In this document: piece after piece, positions 31,363 to 43,324 of the stretch
Position numbering within the stretch: position 1 is the first letter of the stretch
How the letters are laid out: every line of letters starts with the position of its first letter
Assembly: GCA_022264855.1 (NCBI GenBank)
Contig: JABYQU010000046.1
Coordinates: 269,892 to 333,891 of the forward strand
DNA from: Lenzites betulinus
Taxonomy: Eukaryota > Basidiomycota > Agaricomycetes > Polyporales > Polyporaceae
Reading direction: 5' to 3'
DNA: 64,000 nt
The notes under the pieces: generated by a model
Told to the model about the DNA's origin: nothing
What the model saw: the letters and a program-made list of their open reading frames with translations, nothing else
Databases searched by the model: none
Translations under genes and position numbers: made by a program

Positions 31363-32735
31363 TGGCCCCCGCCCCGGCCCACACCCCCACCGCCCGCCAT
31401 CCACACGGACAACCTCCTCTGCTCCGCCGAGCATGTTGCCTACTTGCCGTTGCACACCTCTCGTCCGTTCCCCTTTCCCCAGGCCGTGCCCCACATCCCG
31501 CACGCGTCCCCGTCGCGCTTCGACCCCGACCCCGGCGTGGCGGCACTCCCCCGCTTCCCCTTCTCCGCCCAGACCCTCGGCCGCCGTATGTCTGAGCCCA
31601 TCTTCGGAGCCGGCCGCCGTGCATACCCGCAGTCCCCGCCTCCGTCCGCGCACTCCGACACCTTCGCCTACCCAGCGTCCTCCTCAGCCACAACTGTCCA
31701 GTTCTCCCCGCTATCCCCGCGTTTGTCCTGCTACTCCTTCTACGGTTCCTACCCCCTCCACGCGCGCGACGCCAGCTGCGCTTCCCTCCCTACAGACGCA
31801 TACCCGCCCCCGGCACGCGCGCCTGGGCGTGAGCAGAAAGTGCGCGGACCTCGATGCGGACGGTTCGCCGCACTCCCCGCTGTACCCAACGCTGCAAGCG
31901 CCTCCGAGGACGTGTCCGCGACGGGGCTCCCGTCTCCGCCTCTCCAAGCGCACGGCTTGCCCGCGTGGCGCTCCTCTGAGCGCACGGCATCCCCCCCCCC
32001 CCCCCCCCCCCCGGGCATGGGCGCGGCGAGCGCGGTGGCGGGAACGGCACGCCACCTTAGTTCGTGACTCTCCCGGTGAACGCAGTGAAGAAGCGGCCGC
32101 GCAGGCGGTACCACGAGATGGAGCATTTGTAACAGTGCAGGTATGACTCTTTGCCCGCTTTCTCCCCCGTTTAGTGTGTTCTGCGGGGCCCGGTTTGTGC
32201 TTCTCTTCACTTGGCCACTATTGTCTTTTTCTACTTTTCAAATGTTACTTGTCTACCCGATGGACACTGAGCAGAGCCGTTTGGTTGGACCAGATGGCCT
32301 AGGTACACAAGGTGGACGGAACGCTCAATCACCTGAACGAGCAGGTCCCCATGCAACGGCACGGCTTAAAGCGGAACTCAAATGGTACGTGCGCCGTCCC
32401 CGCTCCTCGCTGCCGTCGCTCATCATTTCTGTCCCATTTCTTTTCCCCTTCCTGTCTAGTCTCGTTCTCCCTTCGGCACGTCCCCCCACGCGTCCCCTCT
32501 GCAGAATTCAAGTATCCTCAGAAGTAATGGTGCTAGTAGAAGATGGATTAGGTGGAGCAGGACAGCGCCCGCGAGAGCGAGGCCGCGCATGCGCAGGCGT
32601 TCGCGATGCGCAATCTGCACCAGCTGAACGTGCGCGTGGTCCGTGGTATTGTGCTTCGCACTCCTTGGCGCTCTCCCTCACTGCCTGCGAGGCTGTATCA
32701 TATACTTCGCTCGTCGTTACGCGTGTTCCTCTCAT
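31363..32735 (+). pseudogene. C2H2 zinc-finger transcription factor pseudogene
   Basis: A Pro/Ser-rich N terminus (MSEPIFGAGRRAYPQ onward, about 31588) contains a 22-base C homopolymer (31991-32012). A TTAG acceptor at about 32060 leads to LPVNAVKKRPRRRYHEMEHL, the conserved basic block before the finger in a common fungal C2H2 family. The next codon, normally Tyr, is TAA. After an intron the finger continues as DGTLNHLNEQVPMQRHGLKR, but the second zinc Cys is Tyr (TAC) and one base is shifted between it and KVDGTLNH. The next exon (NEFKYPQK) ends in a stop; the family's coiled tail survives out of frame as AHAQAFAMRNLHQLNVRVVR. Stop, lost zinc ligand and frameshift together mark it as dead. 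Confidence 0.75.
31991..32012 (+). repeat. C homopolymer, 22 bases
   Basis: A run of 22 C in the Pro-rich part of the zinc-finger pseudogene. Its length is error-prone in sequencing and alone can shift the frame. Confidence 0.95.
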
Positions 32736-32949
32736 AGAAGGTCCAGCGACTCAAGTTCGCGTTCTTGCTACTCTCCGTTGCCGCCTGCCATTCCCTCTGG
32801 TTGGTACGATTGTAGTGGCTGAACATGTCAAACGGTGCCGAGTTCAATACTACCACAAGCTCTGTTTTAAGGATACACCATGCGAAACAAAGAAGTCTCA
32901 TATCTATCATGACGCTGCCGTCGTAAGATCCGGACTACGCTGTTTGTGT
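32736..32949. other. Intergenic
   Basis: Between the zinc-finger pseudogene and the stop of the next minus-strand gene; no supported feature. Confidence 0.35.
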
Positions 32950-33498
32950 TTATAACGTATTTGTTAGCGCTCGAGGCCATCCGTCAATGTTCAGTATCAC
33001 GCGCCTTTTCACCGCTGATTGTGCTTTCATCAGATCTACTTGGCGCATCTCTAGCAGTCGCTCTCCCCCTCCGTCGCGCCTGATGACCACAAACTCTCCA
33101 GGGAAGCAAAATCTGGGCCCTATCCCTAGTCCTGCGAGAGCTTCGTTTCGGGGACAGTCTAGGTGCGTCGCCTCGCGAAAGTACACGTTGTACTGATCCC
33201 AATGCTGGCCAGGTCGGCCTCGACGCCTCCTCACCCGCACGATTGCCATCCCTGGGATTGCACTCCTGTCGAGAGTCCATACTGGACCGAGTACTGGCAC
33301 ATCTTGCGAGGTCTCGTTGTGAAGATACCACCGCTCAATGGGTAACGATTGAAACCGCGCATGCCCGCGCATCGGTAGGGTATACGCGCGCAACCAGCGG
33401 CGGTCCTAGTAGTATTCAATCCGACTTGTAGCGCGTTTGAAAAGTCTATGGATACTGGCACTCACTGGCCCATCTTCGATTTGCGGGAGTTGGGACAT
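32950..33498 (-). CDS. Hypothetical protein, 162 aa
   Basis: Two exons (33498-33466 and 33405-32950) joined across a 60-bp intron with GTGAGT and CTACTAG ends; total 163 codons including the stop. It starts MSQLPQIEDGP, then DRRWLRAYTLPMRGHARFQS. A basic block RVRRRRGRPGQHW and an FPGEFVVIRRDGGGERLLEM segment follow. The last segment weakly resembles WPGALVVVKRARVHTGRAVH in the gene at 40145-40889, suggesting a shared small family. I do not recognise a domain and assign no function. No signal peptide or membrane segment. Confidence 0.5.
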
Positions 33499-34266
33499 AA
33501 ACGTAGATCCTGTCGCCGACCGGGATTGTCCAGGGGGATAAGGTATGGCGGTCAATGCCTCCTCTTCACTCAGCCCATTTATCTGACTGTCTTGTATGAT
33601 ATTTTTTAGAATTCCTCATCCTCATGTTGGGCTGTCGCGTTTCCCTCGACGTCCCGATATCTCATGGATTACCCGAGGGATTTCCTAAAAAGAGGTGTTT
33701 GACGTCATCCCATCGCTTTTCATCCCAATTCACTCACTGACTGCACTGATCACGGTCTGTCGACGTAGATTCTATAGGCGTCGTACGTGCACGCAAATAT
33801 TCGTGTCCGTCTGCTCGGGTGTTTCCGTGTTACGCTGCTCTAAGTGAGTGAGTGACCTCATAGGGTTCGGGATATCTGATCGAGATTCAGGTACACCAAC
33901 TACCTGCGTCATATCTGCGATCGAGATCCTTGCACAGATGTGCGTCATTGCCGTATGCGTAGTGTTCACCACAGGTATACTGTTTCGTAACGTACATGAT
34001 GTGTTCTGTTCTGTCTCCCAAGATTTACGGTCCACATAAAATGTGTACACCACACTCTGTTCTTCGTCCGCAGATATGTCCCCCTCTATTCCTGTACAGC
34101 ACAGGCAGCACGCGGTCACGCGCAACGCCGTAGTCTCGGTTACTGCCCCAGGTGCTAGTGCGTATTTCCTACCGCATGCTGTCCCCGATTTAACGCCGCG
34201 CCGGTTTGCACAGGTCCGACTCCTACGGCCATAGAGACCCAAGCTATTACGGCTCGCAATCAGCAA
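33499..34266. other. Intergenic, divergent promoters
   Basis: Separates the minus-strand 162-aa gene from the plus-strand kinase. A minus-strand ORF at 33772-34266 has no motif or splice support. Confidence 0.4.
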
Positions 34267-35784
34267 ATGCGTGTTCTGGTACCCGCGAGCCCTGAGAAAT
34301 TGGGTAGCCCCGTGTCTTCAACCAAATCCCCTACAGGGTAAGTCTTCATGTATTGGCTACGTCATGTAGCTAGAAATTGATAACTCCCTCTGTAGAATCT
34401 ACACTGTTCGCGGAAATGATACCATCATGGGCCGATGTAGCTTTCCTCCCTCGTACAGTCACTTCGGTGCTTGTTCACTGAACGGGATCGTAGATCGCGT
34501 CAGGGCCGGTATAGGATTCGGTAGTAGCGGCACTGTCGTTCGCGCGGAAGATCAGATTACAGGAACTTTAGTCGCTATCAAAGTCTTCCATCGCAACAGC
34601 AACATAGACGCCAAACACGAGGGTCGCATGTACAAGAAGATCATCGCGGGGTGTAACCCCCACATCAGGTCGGCGGGCAGCAGTCTCTGCCACATGCACT
34701 TAACCGATCAGTATGACAGTCTCTTTGCACAGGTCGTTTGTAGCGGAACCCATGAAGGCTTCCACTGCGTGGTCTTCGAGTTATGCCACACCACCTTATA
34801 CGATGCGCTTCAGCCTTTTGCTGGTCTGGTTCCGCTGCCGATGCGGCATGTGGCTGAGATCGCATATCAATTGGTGTGCGCTGTTGAATGTACGTAAATC
34901 GGCCTTCAATTCCCTCGAGCTGCTGACGGACCCGGATGGATAGATCTGCATTCACTCGGTATTGTACACACAGATATCAAGCTCGACAATATTGGTCTCA
35001 GGTTTCAGGATACAGTGCGGGTGCGCTGGCTAGACCCCGCTGGTGGGTTCGAGGAGAAGGTCAGTCTATCGACATACCGTCGATACGATGTTGTACTCAA
35101 TACCGTTATTGAACTGGATAGAAACTCCTTTCATCGACGCAAATATGTCTCCTCGACCTTGGAAGTGCGGTTGAACTGCAGGGACGTGGAGTATGTCATG
35201 GTAGAGCCGGTACGCGCGGCTACCGCGCGCCGGAGCTTGCGCTCGGTTGGTGAACCCGTTCATGTATCTACGGTCAGATGACTGATTGTTTCGTTAGGTG
35301 TCCCTTGGAATCGTGCGGTCGACAATTTCTCAATCGGCTGTGTGATCGCTGAGATGTATCTCGCGCACAGTCTGTTCGACCCCGACATCGACAGTGACCG
35401 GGAGTACTTGGCTACTGTCGACCGGCTGCTCGGTCCATACCCTCGGGCATACGCCGAAGGGATTGAGTCCAAGTATTCCGGCACCTTCATTCTAGTGAAC
35501 AACGTCGCTATCCAGTACCCACCCGAAGGAGCTGTCACCACAGGCGTCGAGTTCGCTAATTCGATGAGAAGGCTGGAACGCGTTCGTCCGCTCTCGGTAA
35601 GTCGGTTTGTGCACATAAAAGGGCTCTGTAGTTCTTACCATACATGCAGGCGCGTATTCACGATCCTGTTTTGTACGACTTGCTGTACAAGTTGATGGCA
35701 CCTTCCCCTCTGGACCGGATCACGCTGGCTGCTACGAAAAAGCATGATTTCTTTGATAGACTTACTAAAGTGCAGTGGGCGTAA
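34267..35784 (+). CDS. Protein kinase, SRPK/LAMMER-like, 412 aa
   Basis: Six exons (34267-34337, 34396-34889, 34944-35059, 35122-35245, 35298-35596, 35650-35784) give exactly 413 codons. Gly loop: RAGIGFGSSGTVVRA, followed by VAIKVFH with the ATP-binding Lys. Catalytic loop across intron 3: VEYLHSLGIVHTDIKLDNIG, with HTD in place of HRD as is usual in SRPK-like fungal kinases. After intron 4 the magnesium loop reads ICLLDLGSAVEL (DLG for DFG), then GTRGYRAPELALG (APE) and, across intron 5, VPWNRAVDNFSIGCVIAEMY. The end, LAATKKHDFFDRLTKVQW, is short. Catalytic Lys, both Asp and Asn are present, so it should be active on Ser/Thr. The substrate is not evident; many paralogues of this type exist in polypores. 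Confidence 0.82.
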
Positions 35785-37333
35785 ATAGTTGAACGAGATA
35801 TGTCGAATCTGAGAGGTGTACGTACGTGAGTCTGGGAGATGTATGCGAGTTTGGCTCAGGATGTTAATGAATGTGATTTCTGCTTCGACAATACGTCATC
35901 AATGTCATCGCAGAAGTTGGTGCCTGTTAGGTAATGCGACTCGGACTTAAAACACCCTATCCGCGGCGCCGGTCCTCCCGGCCCGAATTTAAGCTTTTCT
36001 TCGGGCAGCAGTTACAGGAGAGTTCGTTCTGCTCGACGTGGTTTCTAAACGCATCTACTTTGTCCTCTCCCGCCCCCTGCGTCCGTTCGCGTGTTCATTG
36101 TGGTGCGTTAGTTTCTGGTGCGAACACTCAGCCAGGTGGTAAATCACTATTGAGTGGCCTCAATCAAGCAATCCTGAAAGCAAACTGCGTCTACAGCTGG
36201 GCCGTAATTCTGTTCGGTTGTGTTCAATAGTGCTGCGTCTGCGGTAAACTCCTTACTATGTTAGAAAACATACACCGAAGATTCTAAAGACACTCTCTAC
36301 ACAGTGAAGCACCCGTACTAAGTGGCTATTGCAAAACACTGGCGAGTGCTTATGGTCCGTCAGTTTGTCGTGGAGCTTCGCTCATCGTTCCTGACACAAC
36401 AGCCGGTCCATTGTCCACATATCTGGACCACTCGATGGGTTGGAAGCACTGAGATTTGGCGTCCATATATCGCAAAATGTTGCCAAATACCGCGGACACT
36501 GTGCGTTTTTTCACTCTTTCGAATGCTTTACCCGTATACTAGCTTAATACATCTGTCACAGTTCGCACCACGGAGTTCTGTAATGCGTTACCCACAAGCC
36601 GCTGGCCGATCATTGACACCCGTTCTCCCCTTCTGGTGCATATGGTGAGCCGATCTCTGTTTCTTGTCTTCGATGTACGCCCCTCATCCATGCGCTGTTT
36701 CCTCGCAAGATTTCTTCGGTAGCGAGCTTCGTATTCATGTTGGGCGGCTACCGGGCAAATGTGTGTCTTTCCGTTTGAATTCGCCTGCTTGCGCCCCTCG
36801 TCCTTCATGTTGGTGCACTGCGTTATACGCCGTGCCGCCTTGCCTGCGAGTGATAGCGCGGTATCCTTGGACGGTGAGCTATGTAAGCTATTAAAGCCGT
36901 CTTTCAACGCTCTCTGTACGTTATGTCTAACGATTGTGACGACTGATCCGATATATCTGCACTTGGCTAATGAACTGTGATGTCATAGACATCCCCTCCG
37001 GTACCGTGCAAAACCCCAGGCTGTAACGACTAGCGTTGTGTATCGCACCGGTCCCCGCCGCTGCACGGTGTGCGGTGTTCAGAGGTATGACCTTCCCGTT
37101 CGAATTCCAGTCTACTTTGGTCAAATGACTGATGATGTGTATGGCATGTTCCACGCCGGTGTTGCCATGGAACATGCCATTACACCACATAGCCACATGG
37201 CAGACTAGTACACACCACGACTGGCGGTCTGGACCCCTCATGTATTGGTCTATTTGTTGAGTGAAGCGCTCAAACATTGATCTTCGCTTATATTGCAGGG
37301 ACACGCTCTTTATCCAACCACCACACACCCTGC
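35785..37333. other. 1.5-kb stretch without a recognised gene
   Basis: Scattered short ORFs on both strands, no consistent splice pattern. It may hold relics of small genes. Confidence 0.4.
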
Positions 37334-38522
37334 ATGCAGAAGTATGCCCCCGACGACTGGTATATTATCTATCCCTGCTACGGTGGTATGCTGGCCTCCT
37401 ACTGTGCTTGGAACATTGTACGTTCCTGCCTTCTCTTACTTTGGGTTCAGCTCAAGCCTGACCATATTTCTTACAGGTTTATATACCATGGTAATGACAC
37501 GTATAGCAGTATATTCTATCCCATTTTCAAGAGTCCCTGTGAAGATGGTATGCTGCATCTTTGTTGTCATGTGTTCCAAGTCTCTGATGTCTTACATGTG
37601 GAATCTAGCAACTCCTGGCTCAGTGATCTCAGACATGCTGTACTCGCTCTTGCATCCACCAGCTCCAGTGTGCATTCTGGTCACTGTTGAGACTGTTGTG
37701 ATTGGACCCCCGCAGCTTGATGTTGTCACGCCTGCTACACCGTCACCTGTTGCCATGTTGCCCAATTCTTTCTTCTATGACATCCTGTCGACCAACGCCC
37801 TTTCCTCAGCCATGTCATTCTCCGCTGGACCATGCGTCAAACTTCCGCTGTCCACCGTTCCACCCCTCGCCGAATCACCTTTCGCCGTCACATCGTCCTC
37901 CCCCGTCCCGTTCGCCGCCGCGTCGTCTTCCCCCGTACCGTTCGCCGCCACGTCGTCTTCCCCCGTACCGTTCGCCGCCGCGTCGTCTTCCCCCGTACCG
38001 CTCGCCGACGCGTCGTCCTCCCCCGTACCGCTCGCCGCCGTGCTGTCATCGGCCACAGCAGAGATGATATCAACGCCTGTCCAGATCAACTCTCCTATTA
38101 TCTCGGTAACCGCTACCGTCGCGGCGACGTGCCCGACTCATACTTTCACAAGCCGTGCTCTGTCTCCGTTTAGTACGCGTATGCATGCCAGCAACAATTC
38201 GTCGAGGCCGCAAACGGACACTTCATCTGTCCCGTCCAGCTCGTTAGTATCTTTTAATGAATATTCTCCAACCGTCGTTATACTAATGTATTCAACCGCG
38301 CTCGCCAGAAGCTCAGACTTAGTGTCACATTTTTCCGCGCAGCCGCCAGACGATGTGCATGTCCCGTCCACAGAGACGTCCTCCACCGCGGTAGTTACCG
38401 TTGCATCTGCTCGGACCTGTGGCCAGACCGATCCATCTCTCATATCGGCGGAGGTGGATCGTCTGTGCAGGAGGATTGACGAGGTTGAGCAGACATGGAG
38501 GACACCTCCTCCCCGTTTTTAA
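37334..38522 (+). CDS. Hypothetical protein with 10-residue repeats, ~367 aa (tentative model)
   Basis: Exon 37334-37547 starts MQKYAPDDWYIIYPCYGGML and has one hydrophobic stretch (IVRSCLLLLWVQL). A GTATGC donor at 37548 and CTCAG acceptor at 37632 put the second exon (37633-38522) in phase, total 368 codons. The second exon carries about five copies of a 10-residue unit SSSPVPFAAA (37880-38045), then a Ser/Thr-rich region and a short C-terminal helix EVDRLCRRIDEVEQTW. The repeat is a 30-bp minisatellite kept in frame, which favours real coding. Both frames are open over the proposed intron, so the splice is uncertain. No domain recognised. Confidence 0.4.
37886..38045 (+). repeat. 30-bp coding minisatellite, about five units
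   Basis: Tandem TCGTCTTCCCCCGTACCGTT-type units of 30 bp, differing by few substitutions, encode SSSPVPFAAA. Confidence 0.85.
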
Positions 38523-39181
38523 ATGGATTTGTTTACGCCAATCTAATCGTTCTTGTCAGTTTTGAGTCCATTGTACATCCATAGTCTATTGCTATATCTC
38601 TTGCGTGTAATGCTATACTACTTTTGACGGCGTCTCGCACAACTCGAGGTGTACTGAGTGTTGTATTCGGCTGCATTGAAGTATTGTCGATCAACTGTAG
38701 GCTGGCGATCATCCCTCCTTGGCCGTTACAGTTTGACGTTGTATGGGTAACACAGAGGGGATAACGAAGAAGGAATAACGAAGAGGGGAATGTTTTACAT
38801 GCGACATGCTGGTCACTCAGTTCGAATTAACATTTGTTCAAGCATATTACTTAGTCGGCTCTGCACAGCAAACGCACGCGTTATACTACTCAGATTCCCA
38901 CGCTTAGTACGCTGCACTTTGTTCGTACTCCTCACTGTTTACTGGTATTCCACCGCGTAGGTCAAGGCCATGGGTTGCAACTGTCGCCGGGTACCTGGGA
39001 TCCAAACCAAACTTAACAGGTATATGTATCGCGCACTTGGTTCTCCCTCTATGAACGCGCACGAACTACATCGTAAAAGGTATGTACGTCAAGCTACGGT
39101 TGCGGTCTGATCACCGTCAACACCATGTGTTCAGCGCGGTATATACAGGCTGTATCTTCATCATTTACACCCTCGTAGCAT
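38523..39181. other. Intergenic
   Basis: Between two convergent genes; nothing supported. Confidence 0.35.
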
Positions 39182-39720
39182 CTATAAAGCCGGGGCGTTC
39201 AGCGCACCCCCCAGCGAACTCTGCTCTGCGCTGTTGTACGTCGGTTCCCCCCAGCCGCCGAGCTGTGCGTGAACACGTGCGAAAGTCGAGTGCGCGGCGA
39301 AGACCCAGAATTCGCGTAACGTCCCGAAGCGAAGCTTCAAGACCGTCTTCGGAAGTTCGTTACTCTGCGGCAGCTGCAAGAGCATCGTCATAGATTGCTG
39401 TTGGATATGATGAGAAGGAAGCGAAGGAGTGAGGTGATGTCGCTCTTACCTCATCGCATGCGACAATCCAGCTTTCTTTGATTGCCCGCCACACCGTAGG
39501 GGCAGGGTTGCGCAAGGTCCTTACCATCAGCCAACCTGAACCGGTGTGAGCTGGGTAAGGTGGGTGACACAGCTGGGGTGCAAAACGTACGATCGTGGTC
39601 CGTCAGGGCGATGACTGAGATCTTGGCCGTCTCCCAGGTATCGTTAGCTAAGCCTCTGACGTTGTCGCTCTGCGTCGAGCTGAAATCGATGTGATCACAG
39701 TGTAGGACTGTCCAAGGCAT
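39182..39720 (-). CDS. Hypothetical protein, 143 aa
   Basis: Three exons (39720-39591, 39535-39450, 39397-39182) separated by introns of 55 and 52 bp with GTACGT and GTAAGA donors; total 144 codons including the stop. Reads MPWTVLHCDHIDFSSTQSDN, then an ISVIALTDHDRWLMVRTL strand pair across intron 1 and AIKESWIVACDEQSMTMLLQ across intron 2, ending TFARVHAQLGGWGEP. The alternating hydrophobic pattern suggests a small beta-rich fold. No known domain; function unknown. Perfect phase across both introns is the support. Confidence 0.52.
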
Positions 39721-40144
39721 ACTCGAGGACCTGGTAGAGGTTGGTAAGTGACGTTCATCCCCCCTTGCGTCCCCTCTTTGCCTCTCGGCGTTCTCCGCTA
39801 TGCGTTATCAGCGATCGTCGCGATGTACGTCCCAAGGGGTAATGACGAGCTTTCGATTGGTCCAATTCAAGCCCCGGTTTAGGTATATCGCTCTGGTTAC
39901 GGATTTCGTAGGCACAGTGCAACTGACATCATACCTACCCGATTAGATCTTACGTTCCCTGCTGGGGAAACGTGACGTCTACAGCCAAGCGTTCACAATC
40001 CCGCCCTCCAAGTTTCTGTCAACTCACCCGCTTGCTCGCTATGTCTTTGGGATACGGACCACCATGAAACCATGTTTTATATATCATACCGTCGCCCTTC
40101 CTCCCTCCTCCCTGGTTCTTCACGGGTCCTCTCTCAGCCTCGCA

Positions 40145-40889
40145 ATGCGTCCATCACGCCTGACGCCCGCCGTAAGTCAGGCACTGCGCTTTCCACCGCC
40201 GATTCGGACTGATATCACCGTGGGTTACAGCTGCGCCGTTCGCCTCGACTCGCAGCTGCCCGCCAGTGTGCGAAAATTCGCAGTATCAAAGAGCACAATG
40301 GGCGTATACAGTGGTTCGTTCGCCACGTGAGTTCCGGCGCACCGGTTTGTCCGTATACGTGCTAAGGCAATACCATTCTGCAGAGAGTCGTTCATACGGC
40401 GCTTAGAGTGCTTGTATACGAAGTCACCGGGACACGACCCCGGCTGCTACTACTCCCCAACCGTTCCGACTGGGATCCAGCTTGTGGCTGCCCTGTTTAT
40501 CCGGAAGATCTCGATACAGACATCTGGTTCTCTAGTGGTCAGGCTTGCTCGCCCGTGAACTATTTTCCCGGCACTCGAACGCGACTCGCCAACGGTTATG
40601 ACATCTTATCGTTAGGCCGGTTTCGCCGCCCCCGTTCACGCATTAGCACGAACAAGACTCTGCGCCATCTGTTCGATGTGGAATGGCCCGGCGCTCTGGT
40701 AGTGGTGAAGCGTGCACGAGTCCACACCGGCCGCGCCGTCCATATCACCCCCCCTGAAGTATCCCTCATCAACGTGGTAGTTCAACAGTAAGTCTCGCCT
40801 TCTGTTTCAGACGTCCCTGCATTTTTAATTAGTGTACACCTAGGTGGTTGCAGACACAGGGAAGGATGAATAGTTCACATCGTCCGTAG
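40145..40889 (+). CDS. Hypothetical protein with RRSPRLA motif, 190 aa
   Basis: Four exons (40145-40171, 40231-40326, 40384-40787, 40844-40889) total 191 codons. The first short exon MRPSRLTPA joins LRRSPRLAAARQCAKIRSIK, a basic motif of the RRSxRLA kind that recurs in basidiomycete proteins of unknown role. Then HRVVHTALRVLVYEVTGT, WDPACGCPVYPEDLDTDIWF, and WPGALVVVKRARVHTGRAVH. The basic N terminus could be a nuclear-localisation or nucleic-acid-binding segment; this is inference. It weakly resembles the 162-aa protein at 32950-33498. Confidence 0.55.
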
Positions 40890-42710
40890 CGCGCCGGACT
40901 TGTCAGATTTGCGTATATCTTTCTGATGCTGTTAAAATTCCACGCCGGTGTACGCACTTTATAAATTATGACCGCCTCGCGTGTGCTTCAATGCCAGGCC
41001 TTTCCGCGGAATGATTCGCTTTGAACCTACCGATGAGGACATGAGGTTGCTAGGGCTCAGCGATCACGCGCAATCGTCCCAGATTAAACGTGCGTCTGTG
41101 CGCACATCACGTACCGTCAGGGATGCTGTAGATACGATACGATCTTACCGGCAGTCTATCGGTTCCGCTTCTTTCGCCTGGATAAACCTGACACCTCCCA
41201 GGCTTCTGACCACGCTGCTCTCTTTAGCACGTTCTCTGAAACTTCCGATGAGTTCGCACTAGTGTGAAGTATTGGTCATCAATTGTAGGAGGTAGCTCCC
41301 GCGCATCTGTGGAAGTTCTGTACTTGTGCGTTCTGATTGATAACGCATTCCTCCTTGCGTGCCAAGGTTTCGGGGGCCAATATCGTTTCCTTCGATCAGC
41401 CAGTTGACAAAGTTTCGGGGAGCACATGCCGCCGGTTTATTCCGAGCAGGTGAAACTGGTTTAGTGTTTGGGTTGATGGCTCTACGTGATCCTGCAAGTC
41501 AGCACGAGCATCGCGGGGGCAAATGCTTAGTTAACGTAGCAATATAGTTGCTTATGCATTCGTCTCGTTGTTCGGGAACGCCGCGGCTCTTCTCGCCAAT
41601 TCCCGAAGAGCGATGGCGAATAGTATTAGTCCGTGACACAACCATTGTACAAGTACATTCTGATGTTAGCGCAGTAGTACACAAGGCGCAGGAAGTCTGT
41701 CCTGTCTGTGATTAAAACGCAGTAACGGACGGAAGGCTCGTCTGCGACGTGACGTAGGAACGTCACCATGTCTATGGCCTGGATTCTTGTTAGCAACGCT
41801 CAGTTACCCAGAGAAGCCCAGCGTACCTCTTCCCAGTGTATAACCCACTCAGTCCCGGTTAGATACAGTGTATGTGTTCGTTGGGAGGATACGTGCACAT
41901 TGATACCCCCTGTAAGTGATGTTATAAAGTGATCACAAGTACGATGTTTGACAGATGCATCCTCACAGTGCGCAGTGTTCGGTGACGCAGCGGGATCGCG
42001 CATTTCGACGACGTTAATTGTAGCGCTGACCCAATCTGAGGTGTCTGCGCCCGCGTTGACCGCCGTGAATACCGCGCCGTGGATCGTAAGGTGTGTGCGC
42101 ATCGATCTGTTGGTAAAAGGGGGCGGTCAACGACGTCATCATGCACGCAAACGATACGCACCCTTCGAGCATAGAGGTCTGTTGGATAGTGATTGGCATG
42201 TTCCGCGGCGCGCAGTGAGCTGCAGAGTTTAAAAGCGCTGTGGGGATACCTCGACTTGAATCAATTCATCTGTATGGCATCGAGGGTTTGTCGTGTGCCG
42301 GTTGCCACCGTGAAAGATAAATGCGGCACCATGTGGTTCCTTGCCAAGGGTGTTCAGAATAACAGAGCACACTTTCAGGGAAGTCTCCTTAGCATGAGAT
42401 GTCAAAATCTGTGGGTCGTCGGTCCGCGATAATCAGAGCGCGTTTTGGTTTTTCGTAGTTTGTGTCAGATCCAGGAGTAGTAAAATATAGCTTTAATCCG
42501 TACTTACATAGGTAAGACGGTCCGGCATATCGTACGCGCACTCGCTAAGGCGTTGAGGTACCGGTGAGTGTGTAGTTCCACCCAGAGAAGCTTCGCGCGC
42601 GGATATGGTGAAACATGAGAACGTCGGTGGTGAGTCTCAGGCATTTGCCTCAAGGCTACGCTGCGCTGCGCGCCTAACGACTTGATCTGATCCGTCACCT
42701 CCGCCTCCAC
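40890..42710. other. 1.8-kb stretch, no convincing gene
   Basis: Minus-strand frame 42102-41800 (MRTHLTIHGAVFTAVNAG) and plus-strand frame 40981-41262 have plausible composition, but I could not build a gene model around them. Confidence 0.35.
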
Positions 42711-43023
42711 TTGGAACGCGATGATTGTCTCCATCAAGCGACATGCTACTACGCTCCGGGGAGGTTTACACTGTACTGTCAAACACGCGAAATCCAATAT
42801 TGGTTCGTCGACCTGTTATTGGGGCCAGAATCACAATATGCGCTATTCAGTAGTTCAACATCTGATACCGTCCTGGGCGGCGATGCCATCTATCCTATCT
42901 GTGTCTCCTGGGTGTTTAAGTGGTCCGGATTTGTTTACGTCCTGTGCGACAGGTGAGCTTGATACATCTTACAGTGTATGGCTTGACGGGGATATCTGTA
43001 TATTGACTTGGAAAGTGTTCTAA
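42711..43023 (+). CDS. Hypothetical protein, C-terminal exons only (5' end unresolved)
   Basis: Exon ending 42952 (...QYALFSSSTSDTVLGGDAIY, then FKWSGFVYVLCD) joins across a 22-bp gap-like intron (GTGAGC to TTACAG, 42953-42974) to SVWLDGDICILTWKVF and a stop, in phase. The intron is unusually short, so the splice is doubtful. The frame has no ATG at its 5' end; upstream exons are likely but not found. No domain recognised. Confidence 0.28.
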
Positions 43024-43324
43024 AATGGGCCGTTTGCAGCTCTATCGATGTCATTGTTGAATATGTCGCTGCGCCATACCCTAGATTATGACGACTGGCC
43101 CGTATAGCTCTGCGTCATCGGATTCCGTAAGCAATCCATCCTGTCTCCGCTGGGCTTATATTTTGTGCGCGTAGTTCAACGGCCTTTCCGCCCTCACTTC
43201 AATCGCCAGCCTGTCCGTACTCTCTTACGTTGAGGTGAGTACCCTACGTTCCCAGCTGTGTGGCGCGTATAGCATTAACTTTCATTCCAGAAACCGTCGT
43301 CCACGCATTCCAGCCTTGAATGCC

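Noticed and set aside
31118..32210. Long Pro/Arg-rich ORFs on both strands
   Set aside because: Strongly biased CT-rich sequence opens many frames; only the frame leading to the zinc-finger block is supported.
33772..34266. 165-codon minus-strand ORF opposite the kinase promoter region
   Set aside because: No recognisable domain and no splice support; kept as intergenic.
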